64,000 nucleotides of DNA from Kitasatospora sp. NBC_01250 (lineage in GTDB: Bacteria; Actinomycetota; Actinomycetes; Streptomycetales; Streptomycetaceae). The stretch lies in NCBI RefSeq assembly GCF_036226465.1, contig NZ_CP108476.1, positions 2,728,001-2,792,000 on the forward strand. Direction: 5' to 3'. Below, one piece after another: positions 1 to 12,362 of this stretch; the stretch's first letter is position 1; each line of letters begins with the position of its first letter. The notes under the pieces were generated by a model. The model saw nothing but the letters and a program-made list of their open reading frames with translations. It ran no database searches and had not been told where the DNA came from. Both the position numbers and the translations under genes were made by a program.

Positions 1-3000
1 TCCGCCCGGCTCACGAACTCCAGCGCGCCCTCGCGGTTCCACCGCACCACATCACCGGTGCGATACATCCGCTCGCCGGCCACGCCGAACGGACACGCCA
101 CAAAGCGCTCCGACGTCAGACCCGCACGCCCCAGATACCCCCGCGCCAACTGGACGCCCGCCAGATACAACTCACCTGCGACACCCACCGGGACAGGCTG
201 CAGCTGCGCATCAAGCACATACACCCGCGTGTTGGCCAGAGGGTGACCGATCGGCACACCTGACAGAACCTGCCCGGGCCGGCACTCCCATTCCGTGACC
301 TCGATCGAGGCCTCGGTGGGGCCGTACTGGTTGTACAGCTTCGTCCCAGCACCGAAGATCTCGAAGAACGTGTGCACCGTATCCACGGCGAGTTCTTCAC
401 CGCCGGCGTTCACGCGTCGCAGCGTCGTCGCGGCGGATCCGGCGGTCGTCGACTCCTGGAGGAACGCCCGCAGCATCGACGGAACGAAGTCGGCAAGGGT
501 CACGCGCTCACTGCGGATCAGGGCAGCGAGGTAGGCCGGATCCCGGTGGCCTTCCGGCCGTGCGACGATGAGCGTCGCGCCCTTGGTCAGCGGCCAGAAG
601 AACTCGCGGACCGAGACATCGAAGCCCGACGGCGTCTTCTGCAGCACCCGGTCATCGACCGCCAGCCCGTACTGGATCTGCATCCCGTGCAGCTGGTTGA
701 CGATACCGGCGTGCGGGATCATGACACCCTTGGGGCGGCCGGTGGAACCCGACGTGTAGATCACATACGCCGGATGCGCCGGCGAGAGCGCCGCGGTCCG
801 CTCAGCGTCGACCAGGTCGTTGTCCGGCAGCCCGTCACAGCCGGCCGCGAACTCATCAACCGACACGACAGGCAGCGTGCTGACGACGGCAGCCACGACC
901 TCGGCGCTTGCGACATCACACACGGCCAGCGTCGGCTGGGCGTCCTGGAGCATGTAGCCGATCCGGTCCACCGGATACGCCGGATCGATCGGCACATACG
1001 CACCACCGGCCTTCACCACCGCCAGCAACGCCACCACCAACTCGACCGACCGCTCCATCACCACCGCAACCAGCGACTCCGGCCCCACACCCCGACCAAC
1101 CAACAACCGCGCAAGCCGATTCGCCCGCGCATTCAACTCCCCGTACGACACCTCCCGCCCCTCGAACACCACCGCAACCGCACCCGGAGACCTCACCACC
1201 TGCGCCTCGAACAGACCCGGCAACGTCCCGGCCAACGCCGGCACCTCGACAGTGAGGTCGTTCAACCCCACCAGCACCCGCTCACGCTCGACCCGGTCCA
1301 GGACCGCCACCTGCGCCAGAGGCAGGCCCGGATCACGCTCCAGAGCGGCAAGCAGGCTGTCCAGAGCGGTGTCCGTCAGGTCAGCGACCGCCTGGGCATC
1401 GATGCGCTCCACCGCCTGCACGGTCAGCAGGAACCCGTCGCCGGTGTCATCCACCGAAACGGTGAGCGCGTAGTTGGTGGCCTCGTGCGAATGGAGGAGT
1501 TCGACGCCCTCCAGGCTGTCATGGACAGCGTCCATGTCGGGGCTGTGCCGATAGTTCAACAGGGAGGTGAACAGCGGTAGTTGACCGCTGACGCCACTGG
1601 CCTTCTGCGCCAGCGCCAACGGTGCGTGCTCATGCTCCAGCAGGTCGGCAAGACGCCCACGCATCGTCTGCACGGCCTCACCGACACCGAGCCCGGCCGA
1701 CAACCGCACCGGCAGCGTGTTGATGAACAGGCCAGGGACGCGGTCGGCACCCACACCCGCACTCATCCGGCCGAACAGCACCGTGCCGAACACCACGTCC
1801 TCACGACCCGAGGTCGCCGCCACCACCCGCGCCCACACCACATGGAACAACGTCGCCGCACTCACCCCGAGCCCACGCGCACCCTCCCGCACCCGCTTGG
1901 CCAGCTCAGGCGACAGGGCACGACGAACCTCACGCAGCCCAGAGCCGTCACCCCGCACATCCAGCACACCGAACGGGGCGGTCGGCTCCTCCACATCCGC
2001 CAGCAGACCCGCGAAGAACTCCTCATGCTCCTGCCGGGTGATCCGCAGCCGCGACTGCGCCACGTACTCACGGAACGGCAACGGCACCGGCAGACGCTCG
2101 ACATCCCCCTCCACGAACGCCCGCAACTCGCCGAACAGCACCTCCAACGTGGTGTGGTCCGTGACCAGGTGGTGCTGCCGCAGCAGCAGCAACCAGCGCT
2201 CGCTGCCCGGCTCCTGGGCGACCCACGCCCGCATCAACGGCGCCCGACGGATGTCCATCACCGCGTCGCCGAGAGCCAGCAGCTGCTCCACCGCCTCATG
2301 ACCCGCCAGTCCGGCCGCCAGCTCGACTTCGACGACCGGCACCTCGGCACGACGCAGCACCACCTGGACCGGCTCCGGCAGCCCCTCCCACACCACCGCC
2401 GTACGCAGAATGTCGTGACGATCCACCACCTTCTGCAACGCAGCCAGGAAACCCTCCAACCGCCCACGCGAATCAAAACCCAGCACCGCCGGCGACACAT
2501 ACACATCCGCGCCGTGCTCGGCCTGCATCAGATGGTGGAAGAAGATCCCCTCCTGCAACGGCGCCAACGGATACACATCCGCGACCTCCGCCGCCACACC
2601 ACCGACCGCAGCCACCACCCGGTCGATCTCCGCACCGGTCAACTCCACCAGCGGCAGCATCTCCGGAGTGATCACCCGCGCACCGACCGGAATCAGATTC
2701 GCCGGCACCACCACCTCGGCCCGGCCCGCCACCGACCCGGCAAGCCCGGCCACCGTCGGCGACGAGAACAGCGCCCGGATCTCCACCGACACACCACGCG
2801 CACGCAACCGCTCGACCAACGACACCGCCAACAGCGAATGCCCGCCCAGATCGAAGAAGTCGTCATCCACGCCGACCTCGGGAACACCGAGCACCTCGGC
2901 GAACACCTGACACAGAACCTCTTCACGCGCATTCGCCGGACCACGCCCACCACCGGAGCCCGCCGCATACACCGGTGCGGGCAGCGCACGCCGGTCCAGC

Positions 3001-6000
3001 TTCCCGTTCACCGTCACCGGCAACGCATCCAGCACCACCAGGGCCGCCGGAACCATGTAATCCGGCAGCACAGCAGCTACATGAACACGCAGCCCCGCCA
3101 CATCAACCGAAGCGCCGACGCCCGGGACCACATAGCCGACCAGCCGCTTGTCCCCCGGCCGGTCCTCCCGCACCACCACCGCGGCCTGCGCCACCGAGGG
3201 GTGCGAGGCCAGCACCGATTCGACCTCGCCCAACTCGATCCGGAAGCCCCGGATCTTCACCTGGTCGTCCGCACGCCCCACAAACTCCAGTCGACCGTCG
3301 CGGTTCCAGCGCACCACATCACCGGTGCGGTACATCCGCTCGCCGGCCACGCCGAACGGACACGCCACAAAACGCTCCGCCGTCAGACCCGCACGCCCCA
3401 CATAGCCCCGCGCCAGCCCGGAGCCCGCCACGTACAACTCACCCGCGACACCGACCGGCACCGGGTTCAGCGCATCATCGAGCACATACAGACGCATGTT
3501 GGCTATCGGACGACCGATCGGCACCGACCGCGCGAGGTCCGGCGGGGTGGACATGGCATGCGTGGTGGCGAAGACCGTTGTCTCGGTCGGCCCATAGCCG
3601 TTGACGACCGTAAGACCGGGGCACGCGCTGATCACCCGTTCAACCGCGGTCGGGGGCAACACGTCGCCGCCCGACCAGACCTGGCGCAGCGTGCCCAGCG
3701 ATGCCGGATCCTCCGCCGCCACCACATTGAAGAGGCCCGCGGTCAGCCACATGGCGGTGACCTCGTACTCGGCCGCCAACCGCACCAGCTGGAACGGATC
3801 CCTGGACCCAGGCGGGGCTATGACGACGCGTCCTCCGTTGAGCGCCGGAACCCAGAACTCATAGGTCAAGGCATCGAACGTGTGGGGCGAGTGCAGAAGC
3901 ACGCACCTGCTCCCATCACCGTCGAACCGACGGTCCCCCGCCAGCTCCACGACGTCCTGCTGGGTGACGACCACGCCCTTGGGACGGCCGGTGGAACCGG
4001 AGGTGTAGATCACGTACGCCGGATGCTCCGGCGAAAGCGGCACAGTCCGCTCGGCATCGGACACATCGGCCGCGTCGAACCCGGCCATCGCCTCCCGCGC
4101 GTCCACCGTGTCGAGCACCAGCACCGCCACGGCCGCATCGGCAAGACACTCCCGGACCGTGCCCACACTCCCGGCAGCCTGGTCGATCAGCGCCATGGCC
4201 GGCCGGGCCTCGCGGAGCATGTAGGCGATCCGGTCCGCCGGATACGCCGCATCGATCGTCACATGCGCACCGCCGGCCTTCACCACCGCCAGCAACGCCA
4301 CCATCAGGTCGACCGAGCGCTCCATCACCACCGCAACCAGCGACTCCGGCCCGACACCCCGGCCGACCAGCAGGCGGGCAAGCCGGTTCGCCCGCGCATT
4401 CAACTCGCCGTACGACACCGCCTGGCCCTCGAACACGAGCGCAGTCGCATCGGGGGACTTCGCGGCCTGCGCCTCGAACAACTCCGGCAGCGTCGCAGTC
4501 GGCACCGGCACCGCGGTGTCGTTCCACGCCACCAACACCCGCTCACGCTCGACCGCGTCCAACACCTCAACGCCCGAGACCCGCACGCCCGGATCCGCCG
4601 CCACCGCCTCGAGCACCCGCACGAACCGCGCCACGATCTGCTCGGCAGTGACCTGGTCGAACAGATCCCGCGCAAAGGTCAACGACCCGTCCAACCCCCC
4701 AACACCAGCCCGCTCACTCACATCGAAGGACAGGTCGAACTTCGCGGCAGGCTCACCCGAAGAGAACGGCACCGAAACGACCCCGGGCAGATCCAGCACC
4801 GTCTCCGCATTGTTCTGCACCACCAACATCACCTGGAACAACGGATGCCGCGCCATCGACCGAACCGGAGCAAGCTCCTCCACCAACCGCTCGAACGGCA
4901 CATCCTGAAACCCGTGCGCCGCCAACGCAGCAGCCCGCACCCGCCCGAGCAACTCGGTGAACACCGGATCACCCGACACATCAGTCCGCAACACCAACGT
5001 ATTGACGAAAACCCCGACCAGATCATCCAACGCCTGATCAGTACGCCCCGCAATCGCCGTACCCACCGGAATATCGGCCCCCGCACCAAGCCGCGACAAC
5101 AACACCCCCAACGCCGCCTGCAACACCATGTGCAACGTCACACCCTCAGCCCGCGCCAACCGCACCAAACCCCCGTGCACACCAGCCGGAACCACCAACC
5201 GAACCGAACCACCACGATGAGAAGCCACCGCCGGACGCACCCGATCAACCGGCAGCACCAACTCCTCCGGCACACCCGCCAAAACCCCACGCCAATACGC
5301 CAACTGCTCCGACACCACACTGCCCGGATCGTCGACGTCCCCCAACAACTCCCGCTGCCACAACGCATAATCCGCATACTGCACCGGCAACACCCCCCAC
5401 CGCGGCACACCTCCCCCGACCCGCGCCGCATACGCCGCCGAAACATCCCGCCCCAAAATCGCCGACGACCAGCCGTCACCCGCAATATGGTGCATCACCA
5501 CCACCAGCACACACTCCCCCGGAGAAAGAGTGAACACACTGGCACGCAACGGAACCTCGACCGACAAATCAAACGGACACCGCGCAACCCCCGCCACCGC
5601 CTCCGCCAAACCCGCCTCACCCAACCCCGAACCATCAACAACCGTGACCAGCGCACCAACCTCCTCAACCCCCACCACCCGCTGACACGGCCGCCCATCC
5701 ACCACCGAGAACACCGTCCGCAACGCCTCATGACGACCCACCACATCACGCAACGCCGCATCCAACGCCACAACATCCAACCCACCACTCAACCGCAAAG
5801 CCACCGGCATGTTGTACGTCGCACTCGGCCCCTCCAACTGCCCCAAAAACCACAACCGCTGCTGCGCAAACGACAACGGCACCACCTCAGGCCGCACCAC
5901 AGCAACCACCGCCGGACGCGCCACCCCAGCCCCCACCACCTGCCGCGCAAACCCAGCCACCGTCGGAAACTCGAACAACGCCCGAATCCCCACCTCCACA

Positions 6001-9000
6001 CCCAACACCACACGAACACGACTCACCAACCGCGTCGCCAACAGCGAATGCCCACCCAGATCAAAGAAGTTGTCATCCACACCCACCGCAGGCACACCCA
6101 GCACCTCGGCAAACACCTGACACAGAACCTCCTCACGCGCATCCACCGGACCACGCCCACCACCCGAACCCACCCCGTACTCCGGCACCGGCAGCGCACG
6201 ACGGTCCAACTTCCCGTTCACCGTCACCGGCAACGCATCCAGCACCACCACCGCCGCCGGAACCATGTAATCCGGCAGCACAGCAGCTACATGAGCACGC
6301 AGCCCCGCCGGATCAACCGAAGCACCGACAGCCGGGACCGCGTACCCGACCAGGCGCTTGTCCCCCGGCCGGTCCTCCCGCACCACCACGACACCGTGAG
6401 CGACCTGCGGGTGCGAGGCCAGCACCGACTCGACCTCACCCAACTCGATCCGGTACCCACGGATCTTCACCTGGTCGTCCGCACGCCCCAGGAACTCCAG
6501 CGCCCCCTCACCGTTCCACCGCGCCAGGTCACCCGTGCGATACATCCGCTCACCCGGCCCACCGAACGGACACGCCACAAAACGCTCCGACGTCAGACCC
6601 GCACGCCCCAGATACCCCCGCGCCAACTGAACACCAGCGATGTACAACTCACCCACCACACCCACCGGCACCGGACCCAACGCATCATCCAGCACATACA
6701 CCCGCGTATTGGCCATCGGCCGACCGATCGGCACAACACCCTCAGGAATCCGATCACCCACCCCCATCGCAAAGTCGATACACCCCACCGTCGCCTCGGT
6801 CGGCCCATAGTGATTGACCAACCCCACCGACGGATGATCACGCCGCCACTCCCGCAACTGCGCACCACTGACCGCCTCACCACCCACCATCATCAGACCA
6901 CTGGGCACACACCCCTCCCCCAACGCCCCCAGCAACGCCAACCCACTCGGCGTCGCCTTCAAAAACGTGAACCCGCCCACCCCAGCAGCCGCCCGCGGCA
7001 ACCCCTCGTCCAGCCCGGCCAGCAACACCCGCCCACCACACGTCAACGCACCATAGAGCCCCGTCACACCCGCATCGAACGACGCCGACGCATGCAACAA
7101 CGTGCTACCCGACAACTCCGGATACGCCCCCCAACACCACACCACATAATTGACCACCCCCCGATGCGCAACCACCACACCCTTCGGACGCCCCGTCGAA
7201 CCCGACGTATAGATCACATACGCCGGATGCGTCGGCAGAAGCGACACAGTCCGCTCGGCATCGGACACATCCACCGAACCAAAACCGGCCAGCACCCCCG
7301 ACACCGCCGGATCATCCACCACCACCACCGGCAACGCCCCGACCAGACCAGCCACCACCCGCCCAGCAGCGGCATCACACAACGCCAGTACCGGAGCAGC
7401 GTCCTGGAGCATGTAGCCGATCCGGTCCACCGGATACGCCGGATCGATCGGCACATACGCACCACCGGCCTTCACCACCGCCAGCAACGCCACCACCAAC
7501 TCGACCGACCGCTCCATCACCACCGCAACCAGCGACTCCGGCCCCACACCCCGACCAACCAACAACCGCGCAAGCCGATTCGCCCGCGCATTCAACTCCC
7601 CGTACGACACCTCCCGCCCCTCGAACACCACCGCAACCGCACCCGGAGACCTCACCACCTGCGCCTCGAACAGACCCGGCAACGTCCCGGCCAACGCCGG
7701 CACCTCGACAGCCGTGTCGTTCCACGCCACCAACACCCGCTCACGCTCGACCGCGTCCAACACCTCAACGCCCGAGACCCGCACGCCCGGATCCGCCGCC
7801 ACCAGCGTTTCGAGCAGCCGGGCAAAGCGCTCGGTGTGCGCGGCCACGTCGTCGGCCCCGTAGATCGCCGGGTTCGCGTTGATCGTCAAGCGGATCCCGT
7901 GCCGCCCGCGGTCGTAGACCACGAAGTCCAGGTTCTTGACCGCCCCGTTGGACAGGTTGTGCACCGTGGCGTGGTGGCCGGCGAAGCGAAGCGCATCCTC
8001 GTCGAGCGCCATCACGTTGACGCTCGACCCGAAGAGGTCTCCACCCATCCCGACGCGGCCGAGGTCTCGGCGCATGTCCTCGAGCCGGTAGTTCTGGTGG
8101 CGCAGCGCGCCGCGCATGACGGCGCTGACCTGTCGCATCAGGTCGGCCAGCGTGGCACCGGGGTCCACCGGTATGCGCAGGGGAAGCGCGTTCGCAAGGT
8201 CTCCGGGGATGGTGCGCTGCAGTTCGCTGGTGCGGGCGCTCACCGGCAGGCCGAGCACCGCCTCGGCGCTCCCGGTCAGCCGGGCTGTGTACAGGGCCGC
8301 CGCGGCCATCACCAGGACCGGCAGCGCGGTGCGGTAGCCCCTGGCCGCCGCACGCAGCCGCTCCGCCGTGTCCGGTGCCATGTCGACGGTGTGGCGCAGG
8401 AAGCTCTTCGAGGCCGGGGCCATGCGTCCGGCCAGGCTGACCGGCTCCGGCGCATCCGCCAGCGCCTGCGTCCAGTACTCCCGGTCGGCCGCGAACCGTT
8501 CGGACGCGCGGTAGGCCGCATCCTGCTCCAGCAGGTGGCGCAGCGGTGGCAGCGCGGCCCCGAAGTCGTCCAGCCCCTCGGTCATGGCCGTGTAGATCTC
8601 GGCGACCCGTCGGGCCAACAGGGATCCGGTGTAGCCGTCGCCCACCAGGTGATGTCCGCGCTGGTACCACAGGAGCCGGTCCGGGCCGGCCACGAACAGC
8701 ACCACGGTGTAGAGCGGTCCGTGCTCCAGGTCCATCGGACGGGCGGTCTCCGCACGCATCCGGGCGAGCGCATCGGCCAACGGATCGTCCGCGCCACTGA
8801 CGTCCACCACGTCGAGCGGCCAGTCCGGCCGCGGATCGAGGACCTGGCTCACCCGGTCCCCGACCTGGCGGAAGCGCAGCGACAGCGTCTCGGCCTCCGC
8901 CACCGTCTTCCGCAGCGCCGCCTCGAACAGGGCCAGGTCCACCGCGCCATGGATCTCCACGTACTCGGCGATCTGGTACGTCATGCCGGCAGGAGCGAAC

Positions 9001-9068
9001 TGTTGGGCGAACCACACGCCCTCCTGGCTCGCCATCAGGTTGAGTTCACCGTTTACAGAACCGGACAT
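1..9068 (-). CDS. Nonribosomal peptide synthetase, three modules, C-terminus beyond window
   Basis: Multimodular peptide synthetase read from an ATG at 9068, open to the window edge. Domain order, approximate: C1 9050-7830 (HHLVGDG motif; start resembles EntF/DhbF-type initiating C domains), A1 7780-6200, T1 6135-5940 (DLGGHSL), C2 5890-4600 (HHIAGDG), A2 4590-3000, T2 2960-2770 (DLGGHSL), C3 2640-1320 (divergent HHLVTDH), A3 1290-1, cut just after the YRTGD motif. Hand-aligned specificity residues: A1 D-A-T-K-M-G-H-V-G (Asp/Asn-like), A2 D-A-Y-W-W-G-G-V-F (resembles Val-type codes), A3 D-V-R-D-N-G-Q-I-E (not recognised). No epimerase is seen, but C3 has the [10 protein letters not shown] start common in D-accepting or dual C domains. 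An initiating C domain implies an acyl group from another carrier. The thioesterase, if any, lies outside the window. Confidence 0.93.
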   Translation of the reverse strand, partial: MSGSVNGELNLMASQEGVWFAQQFAPAGMTYQIAEYVEIHGAVDLALFEAALRKTVAEAETLSLRFRQVGDRVSQVLDPRPDWPLDVVDVSGADDPLADALARMRAETARPMDLEHGPLYTVVLFVAGPDRLLWYQRGHHLVGDGYTGSLLARRVAEIYTAMTEGLDDFGAALPPLRHLLEQDAAYRASERFAADREYWTQALADAPEPVSLAGRMAPASKSFLRHTVDMAPDTAERLRAAARGYRTALPVLVMAAAALYTARLTGSAEAVLGLPVSARTSELQRTIPGDLANALPLRIPVDPGATLADLMRQVSAVMRGALRHQNYRLEDMRRDLGRVGMGGDLFGSSVNVMALDEDALRFAGHHATVHNLSNGAVKNLDFVVYDRGRHGIRLTINANPAIYGADDVAAHTERFARLLETLVAADPGVRVSGVEVLDAVERERVLVAWNDTAVEVPALAGTLPGLFEAQVVRSPGAVAVVFEGREVSYGELNARANRLARLLVGRGVGPESLVAVVMERSVELVVALLAVVKAGGAYVPIDPAYPVDRIGYMLQDAAPVLALCDAAAGRVVAGLVGALPVVVVDDPAVSGVLAGFGSVDVSDAERTVSLLPTHPAYVIYTSGSTGRPKGVVVAHRGVVNYVVWCWGAYPELSGSTLLHASASFDAGVTGLYGALTCGGRVLLAGLDEGLPRAAAGVGGFTFLKATPSGLALLGALGEGCVPSGLMMVGGEAVSGAQLREWRRDHPSVGLVNHYGPTEATVGCIDFAMGVGDRIPEGVVPIGRPMANTRVYVLDDALGPVPVGVVGELYIAGVQLARGYLGRAGLTSERFVACPFGGPGERMYRTGDLARWNGEGALEFLGRADDQVKIRGYRIELGEVESVLASHPQVAHGVVVVREDRPGDKRLVGYAVPAVGASVDPAGLRAHVAAVLPDYMVPAAVVVLDALPVTVNGKLDRRALPVPEYGVGSGGGRGPVDAREEVLCQVFAEVLGVPAVGVDDNFFDLGGHSLLATRLVSRVRVVLGVEVGIRALFEFPTVAGFARQVVGAGVARPAVVAVVRPEVVPLSFAQQRLWFLGQLEGPSATYNMPVALRLSGGLDVVALDAALRDVVGRHEALRTVFSVVDGRPCQRVVGVEEVGALVTVVDGSGLGEAGLAEAVAGVARCPFDLSVEVPLRASVFTLSPGECVLVVVMHHIAGDGWSSAILGRDVSAAYAARVGGGVPRWGVLPVQYADYALWQRELLGDVDDPGSVVSEQLAYWRGVLAGVPEELVLPVDRVRPAVASHRGGSVRLVVPAGVHGGLVRLARAEGVTLHMVLQAALGVLLSRLGAGADIPVGTAIAGRTDQALDDLVGVFVNTLVLRTDVSGDPVFTELLGRVRAAALAAHGFQDVPFERLVEELAPVRSMARHPLFQVMLVVQNNAETVLDLPGVVSVPFSSGEPAAKFDLSFDVSERAGVGGLDGSLTFARDLFDQVTAEQIVARFVRVLEAVAADPGVRVSGVEVLDAVERERVLVAWNDTAVPVPTATLPELFEAQAAKSPDATALVFEGQAVSYGELNARANRLARLLVGRGVGPESLVAVVMERSVDLMVALLAVVKAGGAHVTIDAAYPADRIAYMLREARPAMALIDQAAGSVGTVRECLADAAVAVLVLDTVDAREAMAGFDAADVSDAERTVPLSPEHPAYVIYTSGSTGRPKGVVVTQQDVVELAGDRRFDGDGSRCVLLHSPHTFDALTYEFWVPALNGGRVVIAPPGSRDPFQLVRLAAEYEVTAMWLTAGLFNVVAAEDPASLGTLRQVWSGGDVLPPTAVERVISACPGLTVVNGYGPTETTVFATTHAMSTPPDLARSVPIGRPIANMRLYVLDDALNPVPVGVAGELYVAGSGLARGYVGRAGLTAERFVACPFGVAGERMYRTGDVVRWNRDGRLEFVGRADDQVKIRGFRIELGEVESVLASHPSVAQAAVVVREDRPGDKRLVGYVVPGVGASVDVAGLRVHVAAVLPDYMVPAALVVLDALPVTVNGKLDRRALPAPVYAAGSGGGRGPANAREEVLCQVFAEVLGVPEVGVDDDFFDLGGHSLLAVSLVERLRARGVSVEIRALFSSPTVAGLAGSVAGRAEVVVPANLIPVGARVITPEMLPLVELTGAEIDRVVAAVGGVAAEVADVYPLAPLQEGIFFHHLMQAEHGADVYVSPAVLGFDSRGRLEGFLAALQKVVDRHDILRTAVVWEGLPEPVQVVLRRAEVPVVEVELAAGLAGHEAVEQLLALGDAVMDIRRAPLMRAWVAQEPGSERWLLLLRQHHLVTDHTTLEVLFGELRAFVEGDVERLPVPLPFREYVAQSRLRITRQEHEEFFAGLLADVEEPTAPFGVLDVRGDGSGLREVRRALSPELAKRVREGARGLGVSAATLFHVVWARVVAATSGREDVVFGTVLFGRMSAGVGADRVPGLFINTLPVRLSAGLGVGEAVQTMRGRLADLLEHEHAPLALAQKASGVSGQLPLFTSLLNYRHSPDMDAVHDSLEGVELLHSHEATNYALTVSVDDTGDGFLLTVQAVERIDAQAVADLTDTALDSLLAALERDPGLPLAQVAVLDRVERERVLVGLNDLTVEVPALAGTLPGLFEAQVVRSPGAVAVVFEGREVSYGELNARANRLARLLVGRGVGPESLVAVVMERSVELVVALLAVVKAGGAYVPIDPAYPVDRIGYMLQDAQPTLAVCDVASAEVVAAVVSTLPVVSVDEFAAGCDGLPDNDLVDAERTAALSPAHPAYVIYTSGSTGRPKGVMIPHAGIVNQLHGMQIQYGLAVDDRVLQKTPSGFDVSVREFFWPLTKGATLIVARPEGHRDPAYLAALIRSERVTLADFVPSMLRAFLQESTTAGSAATTLRRVNAGGEELAVDTVHTFFEIFGAGTKLYNQYGPTEASIEVTEWECRPGQVLSGVPIGHPLANTRVYVLDAQLQPVPVGVAGELYLAGVQLARGYLGRAGLTSERFVACPFGVAGERMYRTGDVVRWNREGALEFVSRA
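940..1252 (-). repeat. 313-bp intragenic repeat, copy in A3
   Basis: Identical base for base by eye to 7399-7711, offset 6459. It covers the A1-A2 core region of the adenylation domain (linker, [11 protein letters not shown] segment and AYVPIDP segment). The flanks diverge immediately on both sides, which points to recent recombination or gene conversion between modules. Confidence 0.9.
7399..7711 (-). repeat. 313-bp intragenic repeat, copy in A1
   Basis: Partner of the block at 940-1252. The adjoining 89 bp (about 7714-7802) are in turn identical to about 4516-4604 at the start of A2, so A1 shares exact segments with both of the other adenylation domains. Confidence 0.9.
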
Positions 9069-9415
9069 GCGTGCGCCTTCCAACGAAAACGGACAGACTT
9101 CTGACCAGTGAGCAGCGTCGTGTCGCACATCGTCGGACCTTCCCCCCAGAAGTGGACACGTGTTCAAGTGATCATGCGGCCAGCGGGAGCCTATCGGACT
9201 CCTGTTCGCATCGGCTTTCGCAAGTCGTGAAGCGGATGTGTACGTTGACGGAGTATCAGCGGCGGGTGTTGTCGAGCCGACCGGGCGCCGCGATCGGGGG
9301 AAAGACCGCGGTCCCGTATATTCGTCGTATTTCAGACACAGGAATGGACGACGCAGCGCGAAGAACTCGCGGCGTCATTTCCGGACGGGTTCACCGCCCA
9401 GCCCCTTGACGCCCG
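9069..9415. other. Intergenic region upstream of the NRPS
   Basis: No convincing gene. It holds the NRPS 5' region on the minus strand and the space after the amino-acid kinase gene. I see no clear NRPS ribosome-binding site or strong promoter match. Confidence 0.5.
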
Positions 9416-10270
9416 TCACTCATCGCTCACGGCCGTCAGGGTCGTTCCGACGGCGGTATCGGTGGTGGCGGCGAGAAGGACGGCGTCCTCCTGGCGGGCG
9501 CCGACGATCCGCACCTGGCGCACACCGGAGCGCAGCGCGTCGAGCGCGGCAGTGAGCTTGGGAAGCATGCCGCCCTCGGGCGGCTGCCTGCGCAGCAGTT
9601 CGTCGAGCTCCGGACTGCTCAGCCGGACGATCCGGGACTCCGGGTCGGCCGGGTCCCGCAGCAGTCCGTCCACGTCGGTCACGTAGACGAGGCGCTCGGC
9701 GCGCAGGGCCGCGGCGAGGGCGGCGGCGGCGGAGTCCGCGTTGATGTTGTGCGGGACTCCCGCCTCGTCGGCGGCCACGCTCGCGACCACTGGCACCATG
9801 CCGGCCCGCCACACCATGTGCAGGACGTCCGTGCGCACCTCGGCCGGCTCGCCGACGTAGCCGAGGTCCACGGTTCCGCCCAGGCGGACCGTGCGGGCCC
9901 GGATCATCCCCGCGTCCTCGCCGGACAGGCCGACCGCGCGCACGCCGCTGCGGCCGAGCTGCCCGACCAGGTCCTTGTTCAGGCGGCCGACCATGACCGT
10001 CCGGACCACGTCGAGCATCTCCCGGTCGGTCGCCCGCAGTCCGTCCACGAAGCGGGTGGAGAGGCCGCGCCGGGCCGCCTCCTCCGTCACCGCGCGGCCG
10101 CCGCCGTGCACCAGCAGCACGCGACGGCCGCCGCGCACGAGGGTGGCGAGGTTCCGCGCGGCCGAGGGCGACAGGAGGCTGCTGTCGAATGCGGCACCGC
10201 CGTACTTGACGACGATCACCGGAGTGTCCTGCGCTGCGTCCACCGGGCTCACCGGGGCGGCGCCCGGCAC
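9416..10270 (-). CDS. argB: Acetylglutamate kinase-like amino acid kinase (ArgB paralogue)
   Basis: Predicted to phosphorylate the side-chain carboxylate of N-acetylglutamate, the second step of ornithine/arginine synthesis. Visible marks: the VVKYGG nucleotide loop, LVHGGG, the N-terminal half of the sugar/substrate fold, and NINADSAAAALAAAL followed by VYVTDVDGL. No other arg gene lies nearby, so this is probably a pathway-dedicated paralogue. The start is uncertain: I chose the GTG at 10270. A better ribosome-binding-like GGGAAGGGA sits near 10345 but is followed only by non-standard start codons. An LysZ/AmCP-type kinase was considered, but no partner carrier protein is present. Low-level inference: it could supply ornithine, since an ornithine hydroxylase relic lies 2 kb away. 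Confidence 0.8.
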   Translation of the reverse strand: MPGAAPVSPVDAAQDTPVIVVKYGGAAFDSSLLSPSAARNLATLVRGGRRVLLVHGGGRAVTEEAARRGLSTRFVDGLRATDREMLDVVRTVMVGRLNKDLVGQLGRSGVRAVGLSGEDAGMIRARTVRLGGTVDLGYVGEPAEVRTDVLHMVWRAGMVPVVASVAADEAGVPHNINADSAAAALAAALRAERLVYVTDVDGLLRDPADPESRIVRLSSPELDELLRRQPPEGGMLPKLTAALDALRSGVRQVRIVGARQEDAVLLAATTDTAVGTTLTAVSDE

Positions 10271-10504
10271 GGCGAGCGGTTCGGTGACGGCTCCGGCACT
10301 GCCGGCCTGCTGTTGAGCTATCGGCGTGTTGACGGCGATTCCCTTCCCTCGACTCGACCAGCAGTTCCGCGTCTTCCACCGGCGGACCGTTGCCCGCCGC
10401 GAGCGCCCGCTGTGACAACCGGAGCACTGACAGTGGTGGCATGTCAGGGTACTGACAACCAAGATCAGCTTTTCGACCCTACAAGTCGCCCCGCCGGGCT
10501 GCAA

Positions 10505-10729
10505 TCCTTTTGATCTTCGCTCCGGAGTGCCTCGGAGGATGCCGAAAAGACACCCGACCTGGTGGTATTCGTGCAGGAGGCCTCGGGTGCGGTCGTGCCG
10601 GTGGCCGCGGAAGGCGTCGGGACCGACGACGGGGCCGGGTCGCGTTCCCCCAGGAAGGCGTTGCGTCGAGGCGCGCGACGGACCGGGCCGAGGAGGCGGC
10701 CGGATTGATCGGGGCTAGCATTTCAGATC
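10505..10729. promoter_or_regulatory. Divergent intergenic region between kinase and PAP2 genes
   Basis: 225 bp without a supportable gene, between divergently transcribed genes, so it should carry both promoters. A GAGGAGG sequence at 10689-10695 lies too far upstream of the PAP2 ATG to be its ribosome-binding site. Confidence 0.4.
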
Positions 10730-11695
10730 ATGACGACGACGCAACCGCTTGACAAACAAACAGAGTCCACAAGGAGCGGCACCGGCGCCGGGAACGAGAA
10801 CGGGACGAACGGCGCAGGGACGGGCACGAAGCGCCGTTTCCCGAAGATCGGCCCGATCCTGCCGGCCCGGCTGCGCCCGGTGAACCGCCCCACCATGTGG
10901 ATCGAGATCGCGCTCATCGGCATCGCCTACTACTGCTACCGGGTGACGCAGAACGCGGCGAGCACCAGTGGCCAGTCCCCCTTCCGCCGGGGCCGGGACA
11001 TCCTGAGCCTGGAGCGCGTGCTCCACATCGACATCGAGCACTGGCTCAACCACACGGTCGCCAAGATCGACTGGCTGATCGTGGGGATGAACTACTACTA
11101 CGCGACGCTCCACTTCATCGTGACGATAGCGGTCTTCGTCTGGGTCTACCTCAAGTTCCCCGACCGCTACCGCGCGGTCCGCACCGTGATGTTCGCGATG
11201 AACGGCGTGGCGCTGATCGGCTTCTACCTCTATGCCGTCGCCCCGCCTCGCCTGCTCGACCCGACCCGGTTCATCGACACGTTCTGCGTCCACCACACCT
11301 GGGGCGAGCAGACCTGCAGCGGTGTCGCGGGCCTGTCCGGCTCGATGACGAACGAGTTCGCCGCGATGCCGTCCCTCCACATCGGCTGGTCGGTCTGGTG
11401 CGCCCTGGCGATCGCCCACCTGGCCAAGCGCAAGTGGGTGAAGGTCCTGGGCATCCTCTACCCGGTGGCGACCTTCACCGTCATCATCTCGACGGCCAAC
11501 CACTACGTCCTGGACGCGGTCGGCGGCCTGGTCACCCTGGCTGCCGCCTTCCTGGTCCAGCGCATCCTGCAAGGACGGCCGGTCTACCGTGCGGCGCCGT
11601 CGGCGGAACCGGTCCGGATGCCGCAGCAGGACGCGGCGGAGGACGACGCCGCCGGGGCCTTCACCCCCGCTCGGACCGTGCGGCTGAAGGATTGA
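10730..11695 (+). CDS. PAP2-superfamily membrane phosphatase
   Basis: 321-residue integral membrane protein of the PAP2 (phosphatidic acid phosphatase) superfamily, similar in layout to the Aur1/inositol-phosphorylceramide-synthase-like group found in Streptomyces. After a hydrophilic, Thr/Gly-rich N-terminus come several hydrophobic segments. The catalytic signatures near the C-terminus are MPSLHIGWS (active-site His) and ANHYVLDAVGG (second His and Asp). The N-terminal KxxxxxxRP motif is not obvious. The substrate is probably a lipid or prenyl phosphate, unidentified. It stands alone and divergent from the kinase gene. Nothing ties it to either biosynthetic locus beyond position. Confidence 0.85.
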   Translation: MTTTQPLDKQTESTRSGTGAGNENGTNGAGTGTKRRFPKIGPILPARLRPVNRPTMWIEIALIGIAYYCYRVTQNAASTSGQSPFRRGRDILSLERVLHIDIEHWLNHTVAKIDWLIVGMNYYYATLHFIVTIAVFVWVYLKFPDRYRAVRTVMFAMNGVALIGFYLYAVAPPRLLDPTRFIDTFCVHHTWGEQTCSGVAGLSGSMTNEFAAMPSLHIGWSVWCALAIAHLAKRKWVKVLGILYPVATFTVIISTANHYVLDAVGGLVTLAAAFLVQRILQGRPVYRAAPSAEPVRMPQQDAAEDDAAGAFTPARTVRLKD

Positions 11696-12126
11696 CCTCC
11701 CATACTGACGAGTAGGCGCGCCCATCCCGGAGGACCCCATGATCCTGTCAGAGCGCTGACACCATCAAGGGCTTGTGAGGTCCTCTCACGACCTGTCCCT
11801 GTCAGCGGCGTATCCCGTCACCACCTGGTCCGACGGAATACGCGGCGACCGTCGCGAAATCCCCCGTTCGTCCGCCGCCGGCGTGGAATTCCGTTCCGGT
11901 CCGGCGAGCTATGCCAAGCGTTCGGAAGAACCCCGGTGAGCACACCCGGGGAATCCTGGCACCGGAGCGGCCGACGACGGACCGCGCCGGCCGCCCCGCT
12001 TCTCCGCACCACCGCTGAAAAGGTTGCGCGCCTCAGGGGCACCGCCATAGGTGACGACGGATCAGCAGCCGGACGCCGGCTCACGAAAGCCGGACGCCGG
12101 TCCACCGAGCCGTTACCGCCCCGACG
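11696..12126. other. Gene-poor stretch
   Basis: About 430 bp with no reading frame I can support on either strand. It separates the PAP2 gene from the decayed genes to the right. Confidence 0.5.
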
Positions 12127-12362
12127 TCAGTCCCGTCCGGCGGACTCCGCCAGGACGGCCAGCACCACCTCGCGCGTGTGCGCGTCGGCGAGCAGGGTCG
12201 GCCGATCGGTTGCGACGCGCTCCACCCGGGTGTTCCGGGCACCCGGCCACTCCCCCTGGAACGCGCTGTCGGCGGACACGACGTTGACGACGTCGCCGCC
12301 CCAGGCCGGTGCCGAGCCGTGGTACGCGGCCACCTGGTGGGTGAGCAGATCGAGGTACACCC
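12127..12362 (-). pseudogene. C-terminal fragment, thioesterase/alpha-beta-hydrolase-like
   Basis: About 78 codons beginning abruptly with VYLDLLTHQVAAYHG and ending with LAVLAESAGRD and a stop. The pattern (YHG, then ATDRPTLL) resembles the last third of NRPS-type thioesterases, but the resemblance is weak. It has no start and is joined out of frame to the ornithine-hydroxylase remnant upstream. It could be the tail of the thioesterase whose N-terminus survives at 13380-13470. Confidence 0.4.

Noticed and set aside
1581..9104. Plus-strand open frame of about 2,500 codons
   Set aside because: It is the antisense of the NRPS: His/Arg/Pro-rich low-complexity translation with no domains, an effect of high GC3 on the opposite strand.
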